A stretch of DNA of 33,711 bases from Chara braunii (taxonomy: Eukaryota > Streptophyta > Charophyceae > Charales > Characeae). A program made the translations under genes and the position numbers. The DNA is taken from the NCBI GenBank assembly GCA_003427395.1, contig BFEA01000005.1, positions 8,199,428-8,233,138 on the forward strand, read 5' to 3'. Positions within the stretch are counted from its first letter, which is position 1; every line of letters starts with the position of its first letter. The notes beneath the pieces were generated by a model that saw nothing but the letters and a program-made list of their open reading frames with translations, was not told where the DNA came from and made no database searches. Below, piece after piece: positions 8,744 through 18,431 of the stretch.

Positions 8744-10912
8744 ACCTCACGCCCGACGCGACTTCCTGATCGGAGTGGGATGGGGGCTTGGAAGTGCGAA
8801 GAGGGGTGTGCCAAGGATTTTGGGGAAAGTGGGGGTTGAAGTCCCAAGTCGGAACTGGGATCTTCGGTGGCCGAGTTCAAGGGTCGTGGGCGCAATACTG
8901 CCGAAGGGCAGGGCAAGCACGCAATTACCACCTATCTCACCGTTTCGGGTTTGATGGGGATCACCGTGGTGCGGGGGACTGCCGCGCGTCCTGCCTGGGG
9001 ACTCAAAAGGGGGTCGATCGTTGCCCACGCCGCGGGTTATGGGCGCGTTGGTCGAAGCGAGGAGCACGCGGGTGGCGCCTGAGTAAACACTCTCAGCACG
9101 GTTCAGGCCAATACGCGGCTATGACCCGCCATGGCACCACTGTGAGCTGGTGATATGGGAGGAGAACACGGAAGGGAGGGTAATTAGTGGCAACAACCGC
9201 GAATCCGGGAGAGGTGTAATATTGTGTGTAATCGGGTTCGGGATAGTGTGCTCCGTGCGGATCGTTGGTTATTGCGCGATGGAATTCACGCTCACACACT
9301 TGGTTTCTCGTGTAATTCGGGAATTCCGGATATGCTCCTCGCGTGCAATAGTACTCCCGCGCGATTCCTGAATCCAGGGCTCAAAGTATTCCCTATCCCA
9401 AGATGAGCTAGAGCCTGAGGACCGTGTCATCGTTGCGTGCGGTTCTCAGACATGGGTTCTCGGATATGCTCGACGCAATTTTTGGGTCAGGATGATGACG
9501 TCAATTGTAAACTCAAACAGACAATCTGCACATACATCCAGCATAACGATAACGGGCAACTAATCCCGTCTACCCATCACGATGCAATAAAAACTCCACG
9601 AGGTTGTGAGCAACTAATCCCATACATTAGTGGGGAGCAAGAGGAAACGATGCGCATTTCATCCATTCATCCACGTTGACAAAAGACAATCAAAAGAGAG
9701 GGAAATGCAGGATGCGCCAATTCAGGTGAAAACCAAAACAGAGATGTCAAATCGAAGGATAGGGGGCGGTCGCCCAATCAAAATTTATGTACACAGAAGG
9801 GGAAGAGACAAGAAACTGCAAACCCATGTCCACACAACTCACTCTCTCTCTCTCTCTCTCCAATGCGGACAGTCCGTCGTCACGCACCAACCCGCGAAGC
9901 TGTCATCCCGCTTAACCCTCCTGCACCCGTCAGGTTCGTCCGTGCCCACAGTCCGTTGTGGCCCACGTCAACCCCACGCATTCGGCGTCAGCTCTTTGGA
10001 CCGCCCAACTCCGCCTCTGCTCACCTCTTACTTCGCTCGTATGCCGATCTCACATCGCACAACCCCGAGCTTCCAGTTTGCTAAGAGAGCAAGTTAATCG
10101 CTCAGCCATAATTTATAGCGTGCATGCATGCGCGAAGAACACGGAATTACAAGGAAGTAGATAGATGGGGGAGAGGGAATGCCTACGTTTGCATGGCCGG
10201 GCCGCGGCGTGGGGGACGTACCCACTCCACGCATCGATCCGAACATGCAACCGCGGCTGNTCAATGNAGGCANGGGGGGGGNGGNAAGGAAGAAACGAGN
10301 CGGGAAGAAGAAGAAGCAAGAAACAAAAAGATACAGTTACAAAAGTGTGCGCCAAAAATTACAGTTGCAGAAGGATTAAGGCGCCAATCAATCAAGGTTT
10401 CGGCGCAGCAGCAAGAAAGAGCGCGCGAACGTGCAGAGCAGCGCCCCAGAAAAACAGAAATTCCTAAATTCCTAAATTCCTAGCTAGCCTGCCGATATTA
10501 AGAAAGGTCCGAAAATAAAATCAAAATTCCGAAGGCCGTATGGCTCCGACCAAGATTCGAAAAGAAAATTCAAGAAAGAAATTCAAAAAGAGACACCGAA
10601 ATTCCCGCGCGATGTCAGCGCGCTCAAAAGTCCGACAAAACAAAATTAAAAGAAGGAAAACGAAAAAGAAGGGACGTCAACATTTATTAATCGCGCACTC
10701 GGCGCGCACTCCGCATCTGACCAGGTTTCGCCCCTTTTTCCCGTGTATTCCCGAATTGTCCCCAACTGTAATCAGGGGCTCGTGCGAGAACGAAGAAACA
10801 ACAAAAAGGCAAGGACACACATGCAATTTTCCATCAACCCATCCAATCGATGTGGGACCCCGCTTAGCACTTCGCGCCGAAAGTCGCACATTACAAAAGC
10901 TAGTTCGTCACA
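8744..10912 (-). repeat. 5' LTR of the retrotransposon, about 2.17 kb
   Basis: The right end (10912) is fixed by loss of similarity to 1-799 and by the same terminus in the solo LTR at 23900. The left end is set by the primer-binding site. No TG is directly next to it (the first is at 8767), so the exact end may lie anywhere in 8744-8767. It contains a short CT array (9840-9860), an upstream half not seen in the truncated partner, and a G-run with several ambiguous bases (10260-10300). Frames open in this stretch are short and unconvincing. Confidence 0.88.
10110..10117 (-). promoter_or_regulatory. Candidate LTR TATA box (TATAAATT)
   Basis: The minus strand reads TATAAATT. The same octamer occurs at the equivalent place in the 3' LTR (8-15) and in the diverged solo LTR (23195-23202), where flanking sequence has changed a good deal. 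Conservation across three copies supports a promoter role. Transcription would then start roughly 30 bases to the left and read through gag and pol. The start site is inferred. Confidence 0.6.
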
Positions 10913-11744
10913 GCACATTTCTAGTGTCGTGGACCACAAGTCTTTGTGTGAAAAGCACCGTTTGAGCGCATATCTGTTTAAACAAAGTTTCATTCCTCTA
11001 CCATTCAGCAACAGCAGCACAGCAGGCTTCTGTTCTGTTCCATGAAAGGGCAAAAGGCAACAGGGCTAGTCATGACCCAGCCCCGGTGGAAGCGGAGTCA
11101 AACGAGCCTCGTCGCACGGGAACTTTGGACACCAGGCCCAAGCAATCTCCTACTAGCCCGTAAGTTGACCAACTAGTAACTCATGCTCTCTACTTGCCCA
11201 CCACAGTCCTAGCTGATTCAAAGGCGGGGTACGTATCCTCGAAACACCTATCATCATCCTAATCAGTTCATCCAGACCGACCAGTGACTCACGCACTCTA
11301 CGCACCCACCACAGCCCTAGTCGGCCGCACACGGTCTAGCTGATTTTAAGGGGGGTACTTATCATCGAGACGCCTATCACCATTATCAGTTGATCATGAC
11401 CTCATCCCAGCCCTAAGGTTGTGTATGTGTGTATGTACTCTGTATCGGAGGTATGTGACTGTACACATTGTGTATGTTCATAATGTGTGTGCGGACCCGA
11501 TTTGGAGCATCTGCAAATTGAGTACTGGTGAGAGGTGCTCTCCTCACCACTAGTACATGTGTGTGTGCCTTGATCTATGTGTGTGTATGGTATCATTGGT
11601 ATGTGATAGACTGTGTGTGTGTATGGTATCATTGGTATGTGATAGACTGTGTATTGTGGTTGTGCCCGTAGATAATATCTGGGATAGTATCTTATGTGTG
11701 TGTGTGTGGTAGAGACAGGCCTATCTGGACAGGAAACCCCCAAA
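10913..11744. other. Intergenic stretch with a diverged tandem duplication and GT-rich sequence
   Basis: No gene seen. About 11163-11280 and 11281-11395 are diverged direct repeats sharing CTCTAC-CCCACCACAG-CCTAG, CTAGCTGATT and ATCGA-ACACCTATCA-like blocks. From 11410 to 11710 the plus strand is GT-rich, with an exact duplication of about 36 bases (TGGTATCATTGGTATGTGA at about 11588 and 11624). Confidence 0.6.
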
Positions 11745-11815
11745 GTCCGGAGCCGGACTCGAACCTGAGACGTGCAGTATGAAACTGGAGGGTTCTACCA
11801 CATGCACTACCGTGG
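11745..11815 (-). repeat. tRNA-like sequence (SINE head candidate) 1
   Basis: The minus strand has an A-box-like TAGTGCATGTGGTA (11809-11796) and, about 30 bases on, a B box GGTTCGAGTCC (11765-11755). The spacing fits a tRNA-derived RNA polymerase III promoter. The acceptor stem is not convincing, so this is called a tRNA-derived repeat and not a working tRNA. A second one lies directly upstream on the same strand. Confidence 0.5.
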
Positions 11816-11857
11816 GAAGTGGATATGATGGGCGAAATGTCCAGGCCTAACCTCATG

Positions 11858-11921
11858 CTGGGTTTGAGCCCCGGTCGGAATTCCAATAGTTTATCGGTGT
11901 ACCAACTGAGCTAGGGCCCCC
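11858..11921 (-). repeat. tRNA-like sequence (SINE head candidate) 2
   Basis: The minus strand reads TAGCTCAGTTGGTACA, an almost exact tRNA A box, and about 30 bases later GGGCTCAAACCC, a B-box variant. It lies 43 bases from the first tRNA-like unit in the same orientation. Either a dimeric tRNA-derived SINE or two insertions would explain the pair. Confidence 0.55.
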
Positions 11922-12530
11922 GTCGGTCCAGTGAAGCTTCCGGTGGTACGGCCAGCTCAAGCTCATCGCAACCGTCTTTTCGCGAACACAACGCGCCCTG
12001 ACAGTGAATGTATACAAGCTATTTTCCGGTCTTATACATCGACAATGACTGTTGTTTGCCAGCAGCGAGTGTCTATGGCAGGTACGGTACTTCCTATCTG
12101 CAGGCAGGCTGAGGTCATAGCACACCCGCCTGGATGGAATCTGGCGCTCTAAAGGCATACTCACACTAGAACATTTTCTGCGTGTTTGCCGTCAGGTTCA
12201 TCATCTACGTGCGGCTTTACTTGAGGTCAGATAATGTGAGTACTCAGGACAGAAACCCCGCCTCCTGCGCAGTACAGTCGGTCCCATATACGTATATTTA
12301 TGACTATACCATCTCCATCCTCAGTAAAGCGGCGGCCGGGCTCCTTTTTGGCGTTTGCCTCTACCTGCTGACGGCCGCCAACAGTGATTCCCGTGGGCGA
12401 ACCAGATATTGAACTTGCAGTTCCTGTAGCCTCCTCTGTTCCTCTTCATCCTTCCTCCCCTCGACCGCCACCTTCTGAATCCCTCCGCTGCCGACGGGTG
12501 ATTGGAACGAGGAGCCGGAGAGCGAGATAC
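11922..12530. other. Region upstream of the FAS1 gene
   Basis: No protein gene is supported. A TATA-like TATATTTA at 12293-12300 lies about 310 bases before the FAS1 start codon and could be its core promoter; this is weak evidence. Long minus-strand frames opposite the FAS1 gene are shadows of its codon bias. Confidence 0.35.
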
Positions 12531-12546
12531 AGAGAGAGAGACAGAG

Positions 12547-12608
<62 letters not shown>
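12531..12608. repeat. GA/CA microsatellite in the FAS1 5' leader
   Basis: AGAGAG, then a short CA run, then a long uninterrupted GA array that ends five bases before the FAS1 start codon. On the sense strand it would form a purine-rich leader immediately 5' of the AUG. Confidence 0.9.
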
Positions 12609-12612
<4 letters not shown>

Positions 12613-12613
<1 letters not shown>

Positions 12614-13236
12614 TGGAGCGCGATGGGGAGAACAGACTGGCGGCTTTGATGCTGGGCTTGATGTGTGTGGTTGCCATTGCGCACGTGGGTGCACAGGTGG
12701 TGGCCCCGCCCCCTCCTCCTCCCGCCGGCACGGACATTGTCAGTCTGATTTGCGCGCAGCCCGGCTTGACTGCCTTCTGCAGCGCTCTTAATACCTCTCG
12801 GGTCGGTCTGGAGCTGCTCCAGAATGTCGCAGTGCAGCGAGTCACAGTTTTCGCTGCCAATGATGCGGCCTTCGGTAGCGTTCGCGCTGATATCAAGGCG
12901 TGCTTCGACAGGGAGCCCATTGACGTTTTGTCGCAGGTTGCTGCTTTCCACATCGCCACGGGATGGAACTACACGGCGGCGGAGATGGCGTCGGTGTACG
13001 TCCTCACGACTCTGCACGGTATGCCGCTGATGGTTGGCAGGAACGTGAACGGCAGCCCGCTCATTGAGGGAACGGCTAGCATTGTAGGCCCAGATGCCAT
13101 TCACACCGTGAATGCAACCGTGCACGTCATCGACGATGTCCTCATTCCCGAGAACCTTGTCAGGACCATCTGGGAGGAGTGCTTCGGAGTGCCTGCTTCG
13201 TCCAATACGCCAGTGCCGCCGGCCAGCTCTATTTAA
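12613..13236 (+). CDS. Secreted single-domain FAS1 (fasciclin-like) protein
   Basis: The 207-residue product begins with a signal peptide (basic start, LAALMLGLMCVVAIAHVGA, probable cut near residue 27), then a Pro-run (32-37). One FAS1 domain spans about residues 41-180. The H1 motif is TVFAANDAAF (78-87), the central part has AFHIATG (111-117) and TLHGMPL (133-139), and H2 is VIDDVLIP (172-179). FAS1 domains mediate adhesion in cell walls and extracellular matrix. Three N-glycosylation sequons are visible (N60, N119, N167). No C-terminal GPI signal is seen, so a soluble wall protein is likely. The ATG at 12613 is preferred over one at 12502 because the longer version would translate the GA array as Arg-Glu repeats and bury the signal peptide. 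No intron is evident. Confidence 0.88.
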
Positions 13237-13326
13237 GCAGATTGTGTCTCCGTCAAATCTGTCCGTTAATTACGCGTGGTAGTATCCTCTCAATTTTAGT
13301 TAGCCTCTGTTCGAACGTCTCTATTT

Positions 13327-13329
<3 letters not shown>
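13237..13329 (+). other. Proximal 3' untranslated region of FAS1
   Basis: Sequence directly after the TAA at 13234-13236. No canonical AATAAA is seen before the CT array, so the transcript end is not placed. Confidence 0.35.

Positions 13330-13383
<54 letters not shown>
13329..13383. repeat. CT microsatellite
   Basis: Uninterrupted CT array of about 55 bases. The next 180 bases repeat a degenerate unit (TGTGCGCTCT, then TCTGCATTCC, then CTCTC) about four times. A GA array lies just before the gene and a CT array just after it, so a transcript covering both could pair them. Confidence 0.9.
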
Positions 13384-13386
<3 letters not shown>

Positions 13387-13564
13387 TGCTATGTGCGCTC
13401 TTTTTCTGTGCACTCCCCCGTCTGCATTCCCTCTCCTGGTTTCTATGTGCGCTCTCCCTTCTGCATTCCATCTCCCCCTCTCTCTCTATGTACGCTCTCT
13501 GTTTGTGCGCTCTTCCATCTGCATTCCCTCTCTCTCTCGCTCGCTCGCTCTCTCTTGTTGCAGG

Positions 13565-14850
13565 AGGAATCCGTGTGTAGGTGTAGGTAGTTGCTCGGTC
13601 AATAAGCTTCGCAGTTCTTAGATGGCGGAAAAAACGTTTTCTTTAGATTTAGTTAAAGCGTTGCGGAGGCTTGCCTCTCGTTTGCCTCCCTGTCTCTTTC
13701 TCTCTCTCTCACATTGTGTATGTGTCTGTTTTTGTCGTTAAATGATGAAACCTAACGAATCCCGCCTTCTGCGTTTTCGTAAGTTTGAGCAGATGATTAG
13801 GTCGTGGTGATTAGCGATCCTGCAGGCAGGGGAAGGGAATGCGTAGTGCTTCTTACTGGATACGGAGTTATTATTGTCCAATTTCGAATCGTTGGTAATT
13901 AGCGCGTTTTGAAAATGTTCAATCGAATAAATTTTATGGGGCAGGACGTGTCGCCGGTCGGGTAATAAATAAGAGGAGGTTGAAGGAAGATAGCATTCCT
14001 TTGATTAGGAAGCTTAGTGGATATGTCATAGTCAATAGTAAATATTACGGAAATCAAAATTATTAGAGATTTAAAATCTGAATTCAGTTCAATCAAGCGA
14101 CGTCCTCACATGTTATTGACTTCACCGCACTTCAGCTAGGCAAAGCGACCCGTGCTGGCCTCTAATCGCAAATTAACGAAGGTCGCACAGCGAAACGTAC
14201 CACCTGCTTGTCTCTTTGGAGTTTTACAGTATGATCATGGCATTCGCTGCCTATCGTCAAACGAAGCGGGTCGCAGCGAAGCGTGCTTGTTTTGCTGAAG
14301 TAGGAAGTGTGCTCTTCTTGTTGATGTGGTGTTAATTTAAGTCTTCTTAGATTAATTCAATTAAATCTTGTCGGATTAATTTTTATTCCATTTCAGTCAG
14401 TCATTTTGTTGTCATGTCAGTCATTTTGTCCCGACGTCAAGTTGTTTTCGTGTCGAAGAAATCTGCAGGCTTGACATCGCGTGGTAACCGTTTGTCATAA
14501 GCGAAGTCGCCCCTCTCTCTCTCTCTCTCTTCCTTTCTCTTCCTCTCTCTCCCTTTCCCTCCCTTTCACTCTCTTGGTGTTTGCCCGCCAATTCCTACCT
14601 CCTCTTTGTCGCCGATTCTCTCTTTCTTTCACCGTCTCTTGTGCCTCGTTCGCTGTCTATTGAGTAAGAATTGCGTGCTAGGTCTATGGTTTAATATGAT
14701 AAATGTTAAATTATTTTCTGCTCGATGTCCTGAGGAGGAATGGGTGCGTGTCTGCGTGTTATTCCTTGAGAGTTCTTAAAACTAAGTTGTATTTTCCTGT
14801 GGATATCACCTTTCACTATCTACCCACCACAAGTCCTAAGCGTATACCGG
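13565..14850. other. Intergenic, no gene recognised
   Basis: AT-rich sequence with short CT runs (13697-13711, 14513-14570) and T-rich stretches. Frames here are short and have no recognisable motifs. TCAGTCATTTTGT is duplicated at about 14397 and 14419. Confidence 0.5.
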
Positions 14851-14945
14851 GGGCAAATGAACTTGAATTGCTTGTGACATTGAACTTGAATTGCTTGTGA
14901 CATTGAACTTAATTGCTTGTGACATGGAGAACAATTGCTTGTGCG
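14851..14945. repeat. Tandem repeat, about 25-bp unit
   Basis: Three to four copies of TGAACTTGAATTGCTTGTGACAT, the last ones diverging (ACAATTGCTTGTGCGAGCGACAT). Confidence 0.85.
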
Positions 14946-15074
14946 AGCGACATCGAAGGAATTGACTTTCGGCCTTGCGTTCTGCCTGGGCGACACTGCA
15001 GTAACTGTGTGACCTGGCAGTGATTTCTGTCAGCTCTTCGTTTCTTTTTTTTTGGCTTTATCTGTTCGTTTTTC

Positions 15075-15175
15075 TTCGTTTCAACTTTGTTTTTTTGTCT
15101 TGAACTTTGTTTTTTCGTCTTCAACTTTGTTTTTTTGTCTTGAACTTTGTTTTTTCGTCTTCAACGTTGTTTTTG
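15075..15175. repeat. Tandem repeat, 22-bp half-unit within a 44-bp unit
   Basis: Alternating TTGAACTTTGTTTTTTCGTC and TTCAACTTTGTTTTTTTGTC, two copies of the pair plus flanking partial copies. Confidence 0.85.
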
Positions 15176-15864
15176 TTCTTTTTTAGTTTTCTGCTTTCGG
15201 TCTAGGCTTTTACTCGGGATGGAGGCGTTTTACGACATTTGCATGTGTATGTTGTCGTTTATGTTTGGAAGTTTTTTGCGGAGGGATATGTGAAGAAATT
15301 ACGGTTCTTGCCGTTTACGTGTTGGTGGTCTTTACGACATATGGCTTACGTTAATTGAAGTTGCTTTCAATTTATTTTTTTCACGTTCTTCCTTCGTAAA
15401 GAAATGTTTTCTTGAAATATTCAATTCTGGGACGACAATGTATATTTCCTTGGACGGGAATCTTGAAATTTATCTTTTCCGTGAGGAGAACAGAAGACGG
15501 ACGGGGTGAGGAAATTTGTATATATGCCAACCCAGAATCTTTTTCAAATGTTCTTTTTTTTTTAAATCATACGAATTATATTCGATGGGACTTCCCCCCT
15601 CACCCTTTTTTTTTCCTGTAATGAAGTGGTAAAAGTGCAACTCCGGGTAGGTCGGGCCTGAGAATGAATAATTGGGAAGAAGACTGAATGTGGCCGTACG
15701 AGTGTCCCGATGGATAGGGCGTGCTCCTTTTTTTTTTGGCGGTCCGGTTCGCGTAGAATGAGTTAGTGAGGGCTACATTGTAATTTCAGTTTTCTGCGAG
15801 GGCGGTATTTACTTTCCCCGAAGCGAGTGATATTCGGAATCGTGTACAATATTTCAACTTTCCT
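15176..15864. other. Intergenic T-rich stretch, no gene recognised
   Basis: Contains T-runs and short AT-rich segments. Nothing with coding character is seen on either strand. Confidence 0.5.
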
Positions 15865-16018
15865 TTTTGTTTTGTAAAGGTGACGGCAGTTATCATTATT
15901 GAATTGCCCGGCCCTAGATTAATCAGAATTGTTCTGTTCTGTTCGTTAGGTTGCATCTGGAATCGAACTCAGGTCTGTAATTCGACAGTTCACTGGGGTA
16001 CTAGCTGGGCCAGGTCGG
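15865..16018 (-). mobile_element. tRNA-derived SINE candidate 3
   Basis: On the minus strand, A box TGGCCCAGCTAGTA (16012-15999) is followed at tRNA spacing by B box GAGTTCGATTCC (15970-15959) and then CAGATGCAACC-like sequence. A short body follows with GGGCAATTCA and ends near 15880-15865 in an A-rich TTTACAAAACAAAAAGG. The block after the B box also occurs after the tRNA-like head at 18364-18431, which supports one family. Confidence 0.55.
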
Positions 16019-17239
16019 CTTACTCGCTTAACTTCGCGCAGATACGATTACAGCAAATGCCTAGTATTAAACTAGGCTATCAGAGTGGCCCGGCGGGCCG
16101 GCGCCGCTTCCCCGGCCGGGATAAGAACAAAAAAAAAGACAGGAAGTAAACATTTTTTTCCGAATTTATTTTTATTTGAAATTTGGTAGGGAATGTCGAT
16201 GAGACCCTGAGGCAAAAGTTGATCAGTCAATTATTCTGCATAACGTCTCTTTTTTTTCGTTTTTTTTGTTTTTTTGCTGGGACCTTCTTTGGCTCTTGCA
16301 CGACCGGCTCGCCCGGGCAAGCAAGGTGACACGGGCTGCCTGGCTGGTTGCCTGGGTAGTTAAACAGTTGAATGCATGTCTTAAATATGTGTTTTTTAAT
16401 TTGCATCGACCTTCGAATTTACGTAACATTATTATTATGATTATTATTAGTATTATGTTCTACTGGAATGAGAAGGAACGAAATTTATAGAAATTTAACA
16501 ATGAAACCCATTGAAAGTGGGGGACTTGTTCTAAAATACAGGGGCCGAAATATGCCTTGTGGTTATGTTTCTATTCTTTCTTTGAATACGACTTATCGTT
16601 TCTTTTGTCTGGTCATTCTTAAGAAAATATATCGTCAGTTTGTCAGGTTTAACATAGGCTAGATTTTCTCTCGAAATGCCTGCTTTAGCTCCATTGTCTC
16701 CGCCCGAATAGAACGCTCGGTCATTTTTGCTGTAGGTGGGCTAAAAATTGGACAAAAGTACAGCTACAATCATCGGGCGTTCTATTTGGTTGAAGACGGT
16801 AGCGGGTAGTGTTTTGTGCTCCTTTCGGCCACCTTGGGAGACGTTCGAGTCCATATCAGAGTTCCTTAGGATGCGCGAGAGAATGGTCGAACGAAATGAA
16901 CCTGGACGGCCTCGCCGCTTGGTGCGTTGTATAATTTTTGAGGTAATTGTGGGAATACGCTGGAGCACTTCGTTTCAAAATTTATTGATTCTCTTGATGC
17001 TGATGAGAGAAAATGATTGAACTTGGACAGCTTCGCCCCCTCTTGCACAGTCCGTAGAGTGCGGTGAAATTTGCCAAGTCCTTCGGAAATCCGTTCAGAA
17101 TTTTTCTGTAATGTTTTGAAGCGGAGTGAGAAATGAAAACACGGTTACGATGGCGGCCGTTACTGTATCAATTTTGAAGCAGAATGTTTCTGTAATTTTT
17201 GGAGCGATTGCGGAATTCAGGCCTCCCTCCAGTACTCCC
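16019..17239. other. Intergenic, no gene recognised
   Basis: Includes a GC-rich palindromic patch (16088-16120) directly upstream, on the minus strand, of the SINE candidate. The rest is AT-rich with no supported gene. Confidence 0.5.
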
Positions 17240-17335
17240 CACCTGCACGACGTGCAAATTATACCGGTCCATCTTTCCATGATCTAGCGGATTCTAGATG
17301 AAGATTCACTGTCGTTTGCACATTTGATATGAGTG
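17240..17335 (+). mobile_element. Fold-back repeat family, copy 1 (degenerate)
   Basis: Carries the family core ATCTTTCCATG-TCTAGCGG and then TTTGCACATTTGATATGAG. The left arm (ACGTGCAAATT) is partly complementary to the right. Related copies are at 20551-20664 (opposite orientation) and 25915-26012. Confidence 0.5.
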
Positions 17336-17493
17336 ATGGAGACAGGCCCGTCTTCCGGAGCGCCTGGCAAACTAAACTAGTGAGCGGAACCGGAAGAGAA
17401 AAGTGAAAAACAAAAATATTATTTGGACGGCCAAGGTGGGTAAATTCCTTTGCGCCTCTTTCGAATCTGACTCGAAAGAGCAAAAGGAGAAGC

Positions 17494-17665
17494 ATACCTT
17501 TCTCGGCCTTTTAAGCTAAGATAAAGTGTAGTATCTCCCTATCGGCCCACTACGATATTAAATTATTTTTTGTGCTATGGAGGGGTCATATGGGTAAAAG
17601 CTTTTGCTTGCTCGACCCCTCCAGCGTTGCCTCTGTTTTGCACTGCAGCAGAGTCCGGCGCGGCC
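17494..17665 (+). ncRNA. U2 snRNA-like gene lacking the stem IIa region; probable pseudogene
   Basis: It starts ATACCTTTCTCGGCCTTTT and continues with the branch-site-pairing segment AGTGTAGTATCT, both near-identical to plant U2. Normal U2 then has about 30 bases carrying stem IIa and the 5' arm of IIb. Here the sequence jumps to CCCTATCGGCCCAC, the 3' arm region of IIb. Downstream parts are present: an Sm-like site in AAATTATTTTTTGTG (17560-17574), a perfect 9-bp stem (GGAGGGGTC 17579-17587 with GACCCCTCC 17614-17622), and a last hairpin whose loop has the TTGCACT element bound by U2B''. An extra base lies in stem I. No plant snRNA upstream element (TCCCACATCG type) is seen before it. U2 pairs with the intron branch site in the spliceosome; without stem IIa this copy should not work. 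Confidence 0.85.
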
Positions 17666-18010
17666 GTTAAACAAAAAAAGAAAAGGAAAAACAATGAGCT
17701 TGGACACCATCTCGCCGGATGCTTCATCGGTGTTATTCAGTGAGGATAAATTCCTTACGATTCCTTGCGACGTTATTTAATTTGCTCGGCCAGGCTCGTT
17801 GTCTTTGCCGGCTGTTCCAGGGGGGTCTCTCTCTCTGCAGAACTGTCCGTGGAATACGGCGGGGAATTGGCCGCGTGCATTGTCTAATTTTCGTTCGTGA
17901 TGTCGTAGTTTCTGTATTTTGTTCGTCGGCTGTCACGCTTCGCAGCCGGCCATCTTCCCTCGATTACAATGCATCCTCACCACATTCATGAAGAGCGGGC
18001 GCCGTCGTTT
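17666..18010. other. Intergenic after the U2-like sequence
   Basis: No gene recognised. A short open plus-strand frame from 17719 has no family resemblance. Confidence 0.45.
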
Positions 18011-18260
18011 TCCCTTTTTTTTTTTGTGCTGTTGTTTCAATGGCGATATAATCATTGAAACTGACCGGGTCTGCAATTCAGAATGAACTAGTTCTGCTGT
18101 TTCCCTCTTTTCCGGGTTTTTTTGTGCTGTTGTTTAAATGGCGTCTTTTCCGGTTTCTTTGTTTTTGTGCTGTTGTTTCAATGACGATATAATCATTGAA
18201 ACTGACCGGTTCGGCAATTCAGAATGATTTTATTATTCTGTTCATCTGCTTGCGTTTTTT
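18011..18260 (-). repeat. Tandem copies of a SINE body with a conserved hairpin
   Basis: Two near-complete copies (18011-18103, 18150-18252) and one fragment (18115-18145) of the body described for the SINE at 18261-18431. Both complete copies keep the 9-bp stem GTTTCAATG/CATTGAAAC (18034-18042 with 18053-18061; 18175-18183 with 18194-18202) around a 10-base loop. Each ends, on the minus strand, in CAACAGCAC and an A-rich run. Confidence 0.8.
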
Positions 18261-18431
18261 CCGGTTTTTTTTTTTTTTTTGTGCTGTTGTTTCAATGGCG
18301 ATATAATCATTGAAACTGACCGGTTCGGCAATTCAGAACGAATTTTTTATTTTGTTCATCTGATTGCATCTGGATCGAACTCGGTCTGTGTTCATTATTT
18401 CATGTGTACCAACTGTCCTACGTAGGCCCAT
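18261..18431 (-). mobile_element. tRNA-derived SINE candidate 4, with head, body and A-tail
   Basis: This is the best example of the family. On the minus strand it has an A box (TAGGACAGTTGGTACA, about 18420-18405), a B box (GAGTTCGATCC, 18381-18371) and a body with GCCGAACCGGTCAG. A 9-bp hairpin follows (18289-18297 with 18308-18316), then CAACAGCAC and an uninterrupted run of about 16 A (18265-18280). This head-body-poly(A) order is the hallmark of a SINE moved by a LINE partner. The body is also present upstream in tandem without its own head. Confidence 0.7.

Larger units (their letters stand above)
1..10912 (-). mobile_element. Ty3/gypsy LTR retrotransposon, decayed, 3' LTR truncated by window edge
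   Basis: The element runs right to left. A long LTR ends at 10912 and its partner ends at 799; between them on the minus strand lie a primer-binding site, gag with a zinc knuckle, a DSGA protease, an RT with YMDD, RNase H, and an integrase with HHCC and GPY/F-like parts. The order protease-RT-RNase H-integrase places it in Ty3/gypsy (Metaviridae). No chromodomain is visible after integrase. Two extra reading frames follow integrase before the 3' LTR. Lesions include stops at 8133, 7557, 7509, 7101, 6580, 6139 and 1657, frameshifts near 6617 and 1390, and a deletion near 3690. The five bases after the right LTR (GCACA, 10913-10917) could be one copy of a target-site duplication; the partner lies outside the window. 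Confidence 0.95.

Noticed and set aside
8591-8839. Plus-strand frame over the gag leader with a Tyr/Asp-rich start
   Set aside because: It is antisense to the leader and primer-binding site and runs into the LTR; no independent support.
10978-11043. Possible second retroelement continuing right of the LTR
   Set aside because: Similarity to the left LTR ends at 10912 and no further element sequence is seen.
12502-12612. Upstream ATG extending FAS1 by 37 residues
   Set aside because: It would translate the GA microsatellite as Arg-Glu repeats and place the signal peptide internally.
12361-13125. Long minus-strand frames opposite FAS1
   Set aside because: They translate the CT array and the antisense of the FAS1 domain; no family features.
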